Positions 37,677 through 48,063 of a DNA stretch of 64,000 nucleotides are shown in pieces. The position numbers and the translations under genes were made by a program. Source of the stretch: Polynucleobacter finlandensis (lineage in GTDB: Bacteria > Pseudomonadota > Gammaproteobacteria > Burkholderiales > Burkholderiaceae); the NCBI RefSeq assembly GCF_018881755.1, contig NZ_JACVPS010000005.1, positions 96,540-160,539 on the forward strand, written 5' to 3'. Numbering within the stretch: the first letter of the stretch is position 1; each line of letters opens with the position of its first letter. A model generated the notes under the pieces. That model saw nothing but the letters and a program-made list of their open reading frames with translations. It did not search any database and was not told the DNA's origin.

Positions 37677-38531
37677 CTAGCTAAGATCATGAATTTCATA
37701 ACCCAGTTCTTGCGTGCCCGTTCGAAGGGCATTCCAAGCGCTATCCAGTAGATTGGCGTTGCCCTTAATGCCCAATTCGATATGCCGCTCTGCAAACACA
37801 CCGCCCTTTGAGGGGTCACCTACAGACGGCAGACTAAAGACCTTCACCCCAGGGAAATTGGCCTCGATACGCTCCATCAGTGGGGTTAAAGTGGACTCCA
37901 CCCCCTTGGGAACGATAAAGCTCTGCTCAGCCCAGTTTTCTTGATGAAAAAGATCTTTGTAATAGGTATCTAAACACCAGGCCATCATGGGTGCCGCCAT
38001 CACTGGAAATCCTGGGACAAAGTGATGCTCTTTAATCCTAAAGCCTGGAATCTGGTTATAAGGATTGGGGATGATGTCGCTACCGAGCGGAAATTCACCC
38101 ATTTTGAAGCGGTGTTGATTCTCTGGCGTGTTCAAGTCCGCTTTAATGGGATCGCCCTCTGCCGTCGACTGAATCCGGCCCGCAATCAGCTCTCTAGCGG
38201 TGGGATGTAATTCTGTTTTAGTACCTAAAGCTAAAGCAGCGCATTGACGAGTGTGATCATCTGGTGTGGCACCAATACCACCAGTGCTAAAAACCACATC
38301 ACCACTCGCAAAACTATCTTTGAGTATCGCGGTAATTTGCTCGGGATCATCGGCCACATATCTTGCCCAAGAAAGACTTAAGCCTCTCTCCGTTAAGAGC
38401 TCAATCAATTTACTGAGGTGCTTATCTTGGCGACGACCGGATAGGATCTCATCACCAATCACAATCAAACCAAAGCGCCGTGCTGCGCTTGCAGGAACAT
38501 CAATAGAAACTGTTTTAACTGCATCAACCAT
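37677..38531 (-). CDS. CinA/MoaB-like molybdopterin-binding-fold protein
   Basis: 284 residues from MVDAVKTVS; the ATG at 38531 overlaps the EI24 gene by eight bases and has GGAG upstream. The MoCF-biosynthesis fold is shown by LIVIGDEILSGRRQD and STGGIGATPDDHT. The C-terminal deamidase domain of full-length CinA is absent. Proteins of this type are annotated as competence/damage-inducible protein A; their role is uncertain and may involve nucleotide cleavage or repair. Confidence 0.85.
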   Translation of the reverse strand: MVDAVKTVSIDVPASAARRFGLIVIGDEILSGRRQDKHLSKLIELLTERGLSLSWARYVADDPEQITAILKDSFASGDVVFSTGGIGATPDDHTRQCAALALGTKTELHPTARELIAGRIQSTAEGDPIKADLNTPENQHRFKMGEFPLGSDIIPNPYNQIPGFRIKEHHFVPGFPVMAAPMMAWCLDTYYKDLFHQENWAEQSFIVPKGVESTLTPLMERIEANFPGVKVFSLPSVGDPSKGGVFAERHIELGIKGNANLLDSAWNALRTGTQELGYEIHDLS

Positions 38532-39393
38532 GATAAGGAAGCTCCGATTCAATAACGCGTGTTTCGACGGTGAGCGCTTTATCCAACTCCTCACGTCGTA
38601 ATTCTTTTAGCGCCGCCAATAAGAAATGGCTAAACCACAGTGCGGCAAAGACGAAGATCAAAGAGTAGATCCAAACAGCGATAAAACTCACCACAGGAAA
38701 TAACACGAGCGCTAGGGCAGATGTTGCCCAGAAGAATGTCGGCACAGCACCAAACAAACCAGAAACGATTCCCATCGACAGCAAAGACCAGCGATATTTT
38801 TCAAGCAAAAGATCGCGCTCCTCAACGCTGGCATGTTTTGCCAATACGTCATACGACATTAAACGCATGGTTAACCAGCCCCAGAGCAATGGCGGCAGCA
38901 CAGCCACCAAGGGTGGCATCCACCACACCGGCAATGTCAGCATGACTAACGCTAAACAAATCAATGCGGACCACAAGGTGTAAAAAAGACTTCCCAGTAA
39001 ACCGCCGCCACGTTTGCATTCCAAATCCTTATAGGCCGATTGCCGTGCAACCGTCTTCACAATAGCAGGAACGGTTGTAAAGGCGATGAGCACTAACAAG
39101 CTGATGCAGATGAGCGGAATTAGCAGCATCACGAAAAATAAAGGGGCAATCCATGCTCTGGCATTTTCAAAGCCAGCCCAGATTAAGCCATCCTGAATCC
39201 AACTGGTAAACATCGATGTTGTGAGAAAGGTGCTGAGCATTTCTAGGGCGGGAGTCCAAGTGAGCCAGATCGTGCAACCCCATAACACTGACACAATCAG
39301 AAAGGGGCGCAAACTCAACCACATCATGCGCGGATGCATCGTACCCACAAGCGCTAAGCCAAAGGATTTGATCACTTGCTGCAAATCTTCCAT
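38524..39393 (-). CDS. EI24/CysZ-like membrane protein
   Basis: 289 residues from MEDLQQVI; the ATG at 39393 has AGGAG five bases upstream, better than a start six codons earlier. About six membrane segments are seen, with FLIVSVLWGCTIWLTW near the N terminus. The family includes CysZ sulphate transporters and eukaryotic EI24; the function of this betaproteobacterial branch is not known. It is coupled to the CinA-like gene. Confidence 0.8.
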   Translation of the reverse strand: MEDLQQVIKSFGLALVGTMHPRMMWLSLRPFLIVSVLWGCTIWLTWTPALEMLSTFLTTSMFTSWIQDGLIWAGFENARAWIAPLFFVMLLIPLICISLLVLIAFTTVPAIVKTVARQSAYKDLECKRGGGLLGSLFYTLWSALICLALVMLTLPVWWMPPLVAVLPPLLWGWLTMRLMSYDVLAKHASVEERDLLLEKYRWSLLSMGIVSGLFGAVPTFFWATSALALVLFPVVSFIAVWIYSLIFVFAALWFSHFLLAALKELRREELDKALTVETRVIESELPYHG

Positions 39394-39420
39394 AAAACTC
39401 CTATATGCCAAGTATTGATA

Positions 39421-40401
39421 CTACTTGCGCAGCGATTTTTTAATCTCTCGAAGCGAGAGCACAAAGCATTGCCATTGCTGAATTAAAAGATTATTAGAAA
39501 CGGATAAGTCTCTCACTCCGGTTGGATAGATCTCCTTGGGGAAGATGGCCGTTTTAAATAAGACATCCCACCAAGGAAACAGAATTCCAAAATTGCATCC
39601 ACCTAAGACTCCGGGCTTACCTATCACTTCATGACCATAGCCAACAGCGTGGTGCATGCGATGAAACATCGGGGATATTAAGAGATGCTGAAATCTACCC
39701 AGGCTTACTTTGATATTGGCATGTTGCCAACTTTGAATAAATTGACTCACCACCACTAAAGCGATGAATTGGCCTGGCGACACTCCAAACAGCAAGGCAA
39801 AGAATGCAAATACCACTGCTCGTAAAACGTCGTCGAGGATGTGGTTACGATTATCGGACCATGCCGTCATGACAGTCTGGCTGTGGTGCAAAGAATGGAG
39901 TTTCCACCACCAGTTAAAGGTGTGCGAAGCGCGGTGGTATAGATACTCAACCAGATCAAGCAAGATCAGATAAATTAAAAAGCTGATGAGTGGTATGGAT
40001 GTGATGGGTTCCCACCAAGATTCAACATTGAGACGCTCAAAGCGAAAGTCGTGCAAGATCGAGTCCATCTCAAAAAAGAATCCTGATAAAGCAATGAATA
40101 TCAGACCATGAAAAATACCAAGGCGATGAAATAAGGTGTACATCACGTCGGCCTTTGTAGCCGTAGCGAAACGCTCTTGGGTTTCTGCTGGTGCAATGCG
40201 CTCCCAGACTCTTAGAACTACGATGATTAACAAGATCTGGATGCAACCAAACAAAAACCAATCTAATCCATCAAACGCATCTTCCGCCCAACCCATGAGG
40301 TTGAAATGGTATAAAATGGGGGCAAGGATATTGTCGAACAAGTACTCTTGTACGGCAGCATATCCTGCTGATATCGGCGTGGTGATGAAGCTCAAATCCA
40401 T
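39421..40401 (-). CDS. Fatty acid hydroxylase / sterol desaturase family membrane protein
   Basis: 326 residues with several membrane segments and the di-iron histidine motifs HRASH and HSLHHS, followed by HRMHHA. Members hydroxylate or desaturate lipids in the membrane. It starts 22 bases after the end of the deacetylase-like gene on the same strand. Substrate unknown; hopanoid or lipid modification is possible. Confidence 0.88.
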   Translation of the reverse strand: MDLSFITTPISAGYAAVQEYLFDNILAPILYHFNLMGWAEDAFDGLDWFLFGCIQILLIIVVLRVWERIAPAETQERFATATKADVMYTLFHRLGIFHGLIFIALSGFFFEMDSILHDFRFERLNVESWWEPITSIPLISFLIYLILLDLVEYLYHRASHTFNWWWKLHSLHHSQTVMTAWSDNRNHILDDVLRAVVFAFFALLFGVSPGQFIALVVVSQFIQSWQHANIKVSLGRFQHLLISPMFHRMHHAVGYGHEVIGKPGVLGGCNFGILFPWWDVLFKTAIFPKEIYPTGVRDLSVSNNLLIQQWQCFVLSLREIKKSLRK

Positions 40402-40423
40402 GGCTTATTGTGGACTAATTGCC

Positions 40424-41167
40424 TTACTTTGGCAGGGTAGCAAAACAAAAACCGCGATTCTTCAGATTGATAATCAATTGCTCGAGAACTGCTGGGGCCC
40501 AAGGGTCTTTTCTAGACCAAATCCCTAGATGTGCCATAGCGATGTCGCCATCCTGAAGATTGCGGCTCGCCTTTTCTAATAAGACTGAATTGGGGTGTAC
40601 TTTGGAATCAAGCTCATCCCCCAAAAATCCAGCATGGTTCCAGCCAATATGCTGGTAACCACACTGATTACCCATATTGATTAGACGTGGGGAAGTCTTT
40701 CCCCCAGGTGCACGCCAAATTTTTTGAATCGATGAGCCCGTCAACTCCTTAAAGCGGTCGTCCACCCTGCGAATCTCTCTACAAAAACTGGCTTCGTTAT
40801 ACAGAATCGTTTCACCAGCTTTGGGACCAAATTGCGGCCTTTCAAACACATCCTTATTGGGTGCATCTTTCAAAAAGTACACATGATCATAGGTATGACT
40901 TCCAAAGTGATGCCCTTCTCGCAAACGATCTTGCCAGAATGACTTCCAAGAATCGTCTAAAGCAAAATCGCCACGACTGGTTTTTTCATTGGCAAGAAAA
41001 AAGGTGGCTTTAACGTGTTGACGATTGAGCACATCAGATACCAGTTGCGCAACTGACATATTGCCCGTATCAAAGCTAAGGTAAACAGTCTTATTGCAAG
41101 TAGCACCCTGAGCCAGAACTGAGAAAGAACAAGCTAGCGAAACGAAGAAGGCAAAAAGGCGCAACAT
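40424..41167 (-). CDS. Exported polysaccharide-deacetylase-like (NodB homology) protein
   Basis: 247 residues with a signal peptide (MLRLFAFFVSLACSFSVLAQ). NodB motifs are recognisable but drifted: LSFDTGN in place of TFDDGP, the metal-binding GSHTYDH, RAPGGKTSPR, and GDIAMAHLG. The first motif has only one of its usual two aspartates, so activity may differ from standard chitin or peptidoglycan deacetylases. It starts directly after the stop of the beta-propeller gene with no spacer. Confidence 0.8.
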   Translation of the reverse strand: MLRLFAFFVSLACSFSVLAQGATCNKTVYLSFDTGNMSVAQLVSDVLNRQHVKATFFLANEKTSRGDFALDDSWKSFWQDRLREGHHFGSHTYDHVYFLKDAPNKDVFERPQFGPKAGETILYNEASFCREIRRVDDRFKELTGSSIQKIWRAPGGKTSPRLINMGNQCGYQHIGWNHAGFLGDELDSKVHPNSVLLEKASRNLQDGDIAMAHLGIWSRKDPWAPAVLEQLIINLKNRGFCFATLPK

Positions 41168-42205
41168 TTATTCCCAAGCAGCCCGCGGTGTGAAGAAAAC
41201 GCCATGAGGAGATTTTCCAACAGGAATCGTGGCAATGAGCTTCATGGAAGGAATATCAATCACACCCACTTTTTTTGCAAAACGAAATGTCACCCACATT
41301 GTTTTTCCATCGGGCGTGATTTCCATATCGTCTGGGCCAGAAGGTAGGCCTGTGATGTCACCTACTTTTTCAAGAGTCTGCATATTGATCAAGCTAATCG
41401 TAGAAGCAATGCGATTACTCACGAAGACTTGCTTCTTATCGCCTAAAGGACGGAAGTTATGCGCCCCTTTACCACTCAAGATGCGTTTGACTTCTTTGCG
41501 ATTTTTCCAATCGATCACTTGCACATTATCTTCACCAGTAATGCCAACCAATAAATACTGATCACCTGGCGTCATCCACAAGCCCGCAGGTGTGTTACCT
41601 GTTGGCATTTTCCAAAGCAGTGTCTGTGTCGCTAAATCAATCGCAGCCAGTTCGCTCGAGTCTTGTAATGTGATGAAAGCAATCTTGCTATCGGATGTAT
41701 AGGCAATGTGACTTGGTGTCTTCGCCAACTTAATCGTTTTGGCAAGTTTTAAATTGGCGCCATCAGCCGCATAAATATCAACGCGATCTAAACGATTGCC
41801 GTTAGCAATAAACCATTTATGGTTTGGTGAATAGCCGATTTGGTAAGGATCAATAATCTCCGGGATTTTTCCAGTCAATTCTCCATTGACTGGATTCATT
41901 AACTGAACATCGTTACCCGCTGCATTGGCAATCAGAAGCGTCTTCTGATCTGGGGTGAGCATCAGGTGATGCGGTTCTTTGCCAACTGGAACTGTCTTGA
42001 TGACTTTTCTGGTCGACATATCAATCAAGCTCACACTTGCCTCAGCTGAATTCAACACGATGGCGAGTTTAGGTTCGGCCGGAGTGGGCGCTGGAGCTGA
42101 AGCTGGAATTGTTTGAGCGAAGGTCAGCGAGGCGCTGGCAATGAGGGCTAGGAAAATACCGGTTGCCAGACTGTGAAAGCGATGATTCTGATGAAATGTA
42201 TACAT
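41168..42205 (-). CDS. Exported YncE-like beta-propeller protein
   Basis: 345 residues. A signal peptide (hydrophobic 13-28, ending FAQ) is followed by repeating YVTN-type blades such as VIKTVPVGKEPHHLMLTPD and LIATIPVGKSPHGVFF. Such seven-bladed propellers act as periplasmic binding or scaffold proteins. It heads a three-gene run with the deacetylase-like protein and the lipid hydroxylase-like protein, which suggests an envelope role. Confidence 0.85.
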   Translation of the reverse strand: MYTFHQNHRFHSLATGIFLALIASASLTFAQTIPASAPAPTPAEPKLAIVLNSAEASVSLIDMSTRKVIKTVPVGKEPHHLMLTPDQKTLLIANAAGNDVQLMNPVNGELTGKIPEIIDPYQIGYSPNHKWFIANGNRLDRVDIYAADGANLKLAKTIKLAKTPSHIAYTSDSKIAFITLQDSSELAAIDLATQTLLWKMPTGNTPAGLWMTPGDQYLLVGITGEDNVQVIDWKNRKEVKRILSGKGAHNFRPLGDKKQVFVSNRIASTISLINMQTLEKVGDITGLPSGPDDMEITPDGKTMWVTFRFAKKVGVIDIPSMKLIATIPVGKSPHGVFFTPRAAWE

Positions 42206-42250
42206 ACCCTATTGTAAGCAATCCAAGGGGACCTAAAACCCAGATTTGGC

Positions 42251-45200
42251 CTAACGTAAGCTCGTTAGAACCTTTTCGAGACGCTTTAATGACATTGGCG
42301 TTGGGGTTTTTAGTTCCTGTGCATATAGGGCCACCCTGAGCTCTTCCAGCTGCCAGCGAAAGTCTTGCAAGGCTTGATCTTCCACCATGGCATAAGAGGC
42401 TGAACCCTTGCTGCCTTGAAGTAATTTTTGCCAAGGACGCTGAACGGACTCCCAGTCCTTTTGGCACTGAGCATCACGACTTGGGTTAGCGCGCAACTTA
42501 TCGATCCTCATCGCCACCCCTTTTAAATAGCGCGGCAGATGCACTAGTTGCATGTAGGGGATATCAGATACAAATTTTGGGAACACCAAACCTTGAATCT
42601 GCGTCTGAATATCCGCATGGGCTGCAGCAGAAGCTGCCTTTGCTTGGGGGAGTTTTTTCTGCAAGTCTGCGTATGCCTGCAATGCATTGAGGGCATGCCG
42701 AGAAATCTCCTGGGCAATCAACGCTAAACGCGGCTTACCTTCTTGGAGGCGCGACTCGAACAGGCTTGCACTAGTTGGTAACGGGTCCATTAAAAAGGCT
42801 CGCTCAACCGCCAAATTCAGAATCTGCTCTATCAAGTTATCGACAGACCCCACATTTATAAATAAAAGACCTAATTCACGAATGCCTGGTAATTGCTTTT
42901 GCAAAGCCTTCAGGGTTTCTTTATTCGATATGGAGAAGAGGCGACGCAATCCTTGCCAGTGCTGCTTTCTGGCTTCTACCAAGTCATCAAACACTTCTAA
43001 GTCACATGCATCGATACGGTCTACGAGCGCAGGATATCCAAATAAGGTTCGATTTCCTTTTTGAATCTCCAAGGTTTCTGGCAGCTCACCAAACTCCCAA
43101 GACTTATAGCCACCCTGCTCGACTTTACGAGCAGCGTCTCCTGGGGATGCTTTTCCTAATACTGTTGCTGGCTTAGCCTCAACGCCAAACTCGACCTGAG
43201 CAGCCTCTTGAGCAATCGCCTGAAAGGCGCTTCTAGCAGTCTCACCATATTCGGCGCGCAAACGAGATAAGTTACGCTCCACATCTAATTGACGACCATG
43301 CTCATCAATCAGGCGATAGTTCATGGATGAATGGGCTGGCAACGCTTCTGGCCTAAAGTCTGTGCGCTTGATCTCCAAACCTTTTTCTTTGCGAATATCG
43401 GCAATCAAGCTATCTAAATAATCTCCCACACCAAAGTGCTTTTCTTCGAGCATGCGCTCCAAAAAGGACTTGGCATACTCTGGCAACGGTACGCAGTGGC
43501 GCCGCAGTTTCTGCGGCAAGGACTTGAGTAATAACAAAGTCTTTTCTTCACACATACCAGGTACTAGCCATTCACAGCGACGGCCATCCACCTGATTTAA
43601 CAGCGTGAGTGGCACTACCAGCGTTACACCATCCTTGGGGCTGCCAGGCTCAAAGTGGTAGGTCATCCCCAACTCTGTACCGCCTACCGTCATCTTTTTG
43701 GGGTAACGATCCACCGTAATGCCCGCTGCTTCATGGCGCATCAAATCCGCTTTTGCTAGGCGCAGCTGAGTATCAGGTTTTTCACCGCTTGAATCTGGCT
43801 TTTTCAACCAGATCTTCATGCCTTCTCTACTGGAAACACTGTTTGGTATGCGCGAGTCATAAAAAGCAAAGAGCAATTCATCATCGACCAAGACGTCAGG
43901 CCTACGTGAACGATGCTCTAGAGCCTCAATGTCTTTGATAAGTCTGCGGTTGTGCCAAAAAAATCCAAAACAGTCTGGATATTTTTTCTTAGCATCGGTC
44001 TCGGTCTCACGCTCAAGCCCTGGAGAATCCATCCGACCAAACATTTCTTCTTGAACCAATGCTTGGCGTATAAATAGTTCGCGCGCCATCACGGGGTCAT
44101 GGGGCTCATAGCGCACTCGCCTACCGTGATAAATCGGCAAGCCATACAAAGTGCCCCGTTCAAAGGCCATGACTTCGCCTTGGCGGTTATCCCAAAATGG
44201 GTCGCTTAAGGACTTAATGAGGCGATGCGCTGCTACACGCTCAACCCACTGCGGTTCGATCTTGGCAATCGTGCGAGCGTACATCCGATTGGTCTCTTGC
44301 AGCTCACCTGCCAAAATCCACGCACCCGCTTTCTTGCCAATGGTTGAGCCAGGCCAAATAAATGGCCGTATCCCTCTAGCGCCGATATAGCCGCCAGTCT
44401 TACTACCGCGCTCTTGTGATTTTTCGTCTTCTTCTTTTTTGGCCACATAACCTAGCAAGCCGGTTAGTAGCGATAAGTGAATTTGTTCATACGTTGCGGC
44501 TAGGCCGTTTTCTTTCCAACCCTTCTCACCCAACATCGTATGCAATTGACCATACACGTCGCGCCACTCTCGTAAGCGACGCGGTGACAGGAATTTACTT
44601 CTACAGAGGGTTTCTAATTGGCGATTGCTATGTTTATGTTGCAAGGCATCTTGATACCAATCCCAGAGTTTTACAAAACTGAGAAACTCAGAACGCTCAT
44701 CGGCAAACTGCAGATGCGCTTGGTCAGCGGCTGCGGCTTGCTCAAGTGGCCTTTCGCGTGGATCCTGAGTAGCAAGCGCTGATGCAATGATGGTGACTTC
44801 ACGCAATGCATTTTGATCTTTTGCTGCCAACAATATTCTGCCAATTCGAGGATCTAAGGGTAGATCAGCGAGCTGCTTACCGATTGCAGTAAGCCTGAAG
44901 TTATTGTTAAGGTCTTTTCCATCGGCATCTTGCGCTTCATCATATTCAATGGCGCCCAACTCATCTAATAGCTGAACACCATCTGCAATTGCTCTACCCA
45001 ATGGTTTATCAATAAAGGGAAACTCTGCAATCTTCGGTAGGTGCAATGCGCTCATGCGCAGCAAGACTGCGGCTAATGAACTGCGTAAGATTTCTGGATC
45101 AGTAAATTTAGGTCGGGCAAGATAATCTAGCTCGCTATATAGACGTATACAAATACCATCTGAAACACGTCCGCAACGACCCGCCCGTTGATTGGCGGCA

Positions 45201-46306
45201 GCTTGCGATATCGGCTCAACTTGCAGTTGCTCAACCTTATTGCGATAGGAGTAACGCTTGACCCTAGCTAAGCCACTATCAATCACATAACGAATATTCG
45301 GCACAGTTAAAGAGGTCTCAGCTACGTTCGTCGTCAAAATAATGCGGCGACCATTGCCAGGACTAAAAACCCTCTCCTGCTCAGCAATCGATTGGCGTGC
45401 AAATAAACTGAAGACTTCCGGATGAAAGCGTTGGGCCAGAACATGGTCTTTGCGTAATACTTCGGCGCAATCTCGTATCTCTCGCTCACCAGGTAAGAAA
45501 ACCAGTACATCGCCAGCACCGGTAGCGCCCTCACGCCATACGTTGGCAATCGCCTCAGCTACTGCATCGGGTATTTCTTTTGCTTCTTTGGATTCTTTTT
45601 TGCCGTCAGGTTTGACATCAGGCTCTAAAGGCACATAGCGCTGCTCAACAGGGAATAACCTGCCGCTGACCTCAATGACCGGCGCAATCTTGCCATTGAT
45701 CGTAAAGTGCTCCGCAAAGCGCTGTGCATCGATCGTGGCTGAGGTGATGATGAGCTTGAGATCGGGGCGCTTTGGCAGCAGACGCCTGAGATAACCCAAG
45801 AGAAAGTCGATATTCAGACTGCGTTCGTGTGCCTCATCAATGATCAGCGTGTCATAGGCGCGCAACTGAGGGTCTCTCTGGGTCTCGGCCAACAAGATGC
45901 CGTCAGTCATTAATTTGATGGAGGCATTCGGGCCCGTCTTATCGGAGAAGCGCACTTGGTAGCCCACATCCTGTCCCATAGGTGTTCCCAGCTCTTGGGC
46001 AATGCGCTTGGCGGTAGCGGTCGCTGCAATACGACGTGGCTGGGTATGACCTATGAGCTTGCCACCGTTCATGGTTCCTCTGCCCATATCCAGGCAGATC
46101 TTCGGTAACTGAGTGGTCTTACCTGATCCCGTCTCGCCGCAAACAATCACCACCTGGTGCGACTGCAAGGCATCCTTGATGATTTGACGCTGTCCAGAGA
46201 CTGGCAACTCTTCCGGAAAGCGGATCTCTAGCTTGCGCGAGGTGTTGGAAGCAGGCACAGGCTTGGCACTCTCTGGGGGTTTTTGTTGGTTTATGGGCTC
46301 TTGCAC
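42251..46306 (-). CDS. hrpA: ATP-dependent RNA helicase HrpA
   Basis: 1351 residues, usual HrpA size. The DEAH-box motifs are GETGSGKTT (57-65), DEAHERSLN, TSATIDA and QRAGRCGR, followed by HA2/OB-fold regions and a long C-terminal DUF3418-type part. HrpA unwinds RNA and helps resolve stalled ribosomes. The assigned start is a GTG at 46306 with no strong ribosome binding site, so translation could start slightly downstream. It diverges from argA across only 17 bases. Confidence 0.95.
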   Translation of the reverse strand: MQEPINQQKPPESAKPVPASNTSRKLEIRFPEELPVSGQRQIIKDALQSHQVVIVCGETGSGKTTQLPKICLDMGRGTMNGGKLIGHTQPRRIAATATAKRIAQELGTPMGQDVGYQVRFSDKTGPNASIKLMTDGILLAETQRDPQLRAYDTLIIDEAHERSLNIDFLLGYLRRLLPKRPDLKLIITSATIDAQRFAEHFTINGKIAPVIEVSGRLFPVEQRYVPLEPDVKPDGKKESKEAKEIPDAVAEAIANVWREGATGAGDVLVFLPGEREIRDCAEVLRKDHVLAQRFHPEVFSLFARQSIAEQERVFSPGNGRRIILTTNVAETSLTVPNIRYVIDSGLARVKRYSYRNKVEQLQVEPISQAAANQRAGRCGRVSDGICIRLYSELDYLARPKFTDPEILRSSLAAVLLRMSALHLPKIAEFPFIDKPLGRAIADGVQLLDELGAIEYDEAQDADGKDLNNNFRLTAIGKQLADLPLDPRIGRILLAAKDQNALREVTIIASALATQDPRERPLEQAAAADQAHLQFADERSEFLSFVKLWDWYQDALQHKHSNRQLETLCRSKFLSPRRLREWRDVYGQLHTMLGEKGWKENGLAATYEQIHLSLLTGLLGYVAKKEEDEKSQERGSKTGGYIGARGIRPFIWPGSTIGKKAGAWILAGELQETNRMYARTIAKIEPQWVERVAAHRLIKSLSDPFWDNRQGEVMAFERGTLYGLPIYHGRRVRYEPHDPVMARELFIRQALVQEEMFGRMDSPGLERETETDAKKKYPDCFGFFWHNRRLIKDIEALEHRSRRPDVLVDDELLFAFYDSRIPNSVSSREGMKIWLKKPDSSGEKPDTQLRLAKADLMRHEAAGITVDRYPKKMTVGGTELGMTYHFEPGSPKDGVTLVVPLTLLNQVDGRRCEWLVPGMCEEKTLLLLKSLPQKLRRHCVPLPEYAKSFLERMLEEKHFGVGDYLDSLIADIRKEKGLEIKRTDFRPEALPAHSSMNYRLIDEHGRQLDVERNLSRLRAEYGETARSAFQAIAQEAAQVEFGVEAKPATVLGKASPGDAARKVEQGGYKSWEFGELPETLEIQKGNRTLFGYPALVDRIDACDLEVFDDLVEARKQHWQGLRRLFSISNKETLKALQKQLPGIRELGLLFINVGSVDNLIEQILNLAVERAFLMDPLPTSASLFESRLQEGKPRLALIAQEISRHALNALQAYADLQKKLPQAKAASAAAHADIQTQIQGLVFPKFVSDIPYMQLVHLPRYLKGVAMRIDKLRANPSRDAQCQKDWESVQRPWQKLLQGSKGSASYAMVEDQALQDFRWQLEELRVALYAQELKTPTPMSLKRLEKVLTSLR

Positions 46307-46314
46307 CCTATAAT
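46286..46314 (+). promoter_or_regulatory. Sigma-70 promoter of argA, near-leaderless
   Basis: TTGGTT (46286-46291), a 17-base spacer and a perfect TATAAT (46309-46314) lie just before the argA ATG at 46324. Transcription would start at about 46321-46323, leaving almost no leader, and no ribosome binding site precedes the ATG. The -35 element lies inside the hrpA coding region. Confidence 0.55.
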
Positions 46315-46323
46315 TTTCTCACT

Positions 46324-47691
46324 ATGCCAACAAATGCACCAAACCCCGCTCAAAGCAGCGAAGAATCCAGCTCAAACTTTCCTTTCGTAGGCTGGCTACG
46401 CGACGTTGCGCCGTACATTCATAGCTTTCGCGAAAAGACCTTTGTTATTGCCTTTGCTGGAGAACTGGTTCAAGAAATTGGTCTTGAGAACCTGATCGAA
46501 GATATCGCTATGCTCCACGCAATGGGCATGAGAATTGTCCTTGTACACGGCATACGTCCCCAAATTGAAGAACAACTCATGCTCAGAAAGATTAAAAGCA
46601 AGTTTGGTAAGAGCAGCATACATGCCTATCGAATTACTGACGCCGCTGCACTTGAGTGCGTTAAAGAAGCTGCCGGTGAATTGCGTCTCGATATTGAAGC
46701 AGCATTTAGTCGTGGCTTACCAAATACCCCGATGGCAGGATCACGCATCTCTGTAATCTCGGGAAACTTTATTACGGCAATGCCAGTAGGCGTGGTTGAA
46801 GGGATTGATTACATTCATACTGGCCTCGTACGTAAAGTAGATTCGACCTCGATCAAGTTATCTCTTGATAGCAACAAGATCGTCTTGCTTTCCCCGCTCG
46901 GATTTTCTCCAACAGGACAGGCATTTAACTTGGCATTCGAAGATGTTGCAGCTTCCACCGCTGCCGCACTAAAAGCCGATAAATTGATTTTCTTAAGCCC
47001 ACATGCTGGATTGAAAGATGAAGAAGGTGATTACATCACCGAACTTTCCATGCCACAACTTCAAGAATATGTAGGCCAACATCATCAAGAGCTCGACTTG
47101 GGTATGAAGAGTTTACTCAACATCTCTGGCAGGGCGATTCGTGCTGGTGTAAGCCGTGTTCACTTCCTCCCATGCAATCAAGATGGCGCCTTATTGGAAG
47201 AATTATTTACCCACGATGGTATTGGCATGATGTTGGCGTCTTCAGATATTGAGAACTTACGTGAAGCCAACCAAGATGATGTCGGCGGTATTTTGCAACT
47301 CACTATGCCTCTTGAAGAAGAAGGCATCTTGGCTGCTCGCGGACAGGATGTGATTGAGCGCGATATTCAACGCTTTTCAGTAATTGAGCATGACCGCGTA
47401 TTGTTCGGTTGCGCCGCCCTCTTCCCATTCCCTAACGGCGTTGGGGAGCTTGCCTGCTTAGCCGTTGATCCAGATGTACAGGGATCAGGTGATGGTGAGC
47501 GCTTATTAAAACGCGTCGAAATGCGTGCCAAACAAGAAGGCATCAAGCGTTTGTTTGTTCTAACCACAAGAACCGAGCACTGGTTCTTAAAGCGCGGATT
47601 CAAAAGAGCTAGCGTTGATGATTTGCCTGAAGAAAGAAAGCAAATCTACAACTGGGATCGCAAATCCATGGTCTTAACCAAAGACCTATAA
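46324..47691 (+). CDS. argA: N-acetylglutamate synthase
   Basis: 455 residues with an amino acid kinase-like domain (about 25-290; GMRIVLVHGIRPQIEEQL, VISGNFITAMPVGV) and a C-terminal GNAT domain (about 310-450; ELACLAVDPDVQGSGDGERLL). It makes N-acetylglutamate, the first step of arginine synthesis. The full two-domain layout is that of classical ArgA. The likely message is nearly leaderless. Confidence 0.95.
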   Translation: MPTNAPNPAQSSEESSSNFPFVGWLRDVAPYIHSFREKTFVIAFAGELVQEIGLENLIEDIAMLHAMGMRIVLVHGIRPQIEEQLMLRKIKSKFGKSSIHAYRITDAAALECVKEAAGELRLDIEAAFSRGLPNTPMAGSRISVISGNFITAMPVGVVEGIDYIHTGLVRKVDSTSIKLSLDSNKIVLLSPLGFSPTGQAFNLAFEDVAASTAAALKADKLIFLSPHAGLKDEEGDYITELSMPQLQEYVGQHHQELDLGMKSLLNISGRAIRAGVSRVHFLPCNQDGALLEELFTHDGIGMMLASSDIENLREANQDDVGGILQLTMPLEEEGILAARGQDVIERDIQRFSVIEHDRVLFGCAALFPFPNGVGELACLAVDPDVQGSGDGERLLKRVEMRAKQEGIKRLFVLTTRTEHWFLKRGFKRASVDDLPEERKQIYNWDRKSMVLTKDL

Positions 47692-47753
47692 GATCACATT
47701 CACAATTTATTAGCCTCACCAATAGATAATTAGTATTTAGAAAGGCATTACAG

Positions 47754-48026
47754 ATGGCACGCATGGTTCAATGCATCAAACTCAATAAAGAGGCTGAAGG
47801 TTTAGATTTCGCTCCACTTCCAGGTGATTTGGGTAAAAAGATTTGGAATCAAGTCTCCAAAGAAGCTTGGGCAGCTTGGCTCAAACAGCAAACGATGTTG
47901 ATCAATGAGAATCGCCTGAATATGGCTGACCCACGTGCACGCCAGTACCTACTAAAGCAAGTTGAAAAACATTTCTTCGAAGGTGGCGCTGACACTGCTC
48001 AAGGTTACGTTCCGCCCGCAGACTGA
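47754..48026 (+). CDS. yggX: YggX-type Fe(II)-trafficking / oxidative damage protection protein
   Basis: 90 residues, the family's length. It starts [19 protein letters not shown] and contains [21 protein letters not shown]. YggX protects Fe-S proteins against oxidants and affects iron handling; Cys7 is conserved. AAAGG precedes the ATG. It follows argA by 62 bases. Confidence 0.95.
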   Translation: MARMVQCIKLNKEAEGLDFAPLPGDLGKKIWNQVSKEAWAAWLKQQTMLINENRLNMADPRARQYLLKQVEKHFFEGGADTAQGYVPPAD

Positions 48027-48063
48027 GTGCTGCATCCCAACAATTGATTTGGCGCAACACTTG

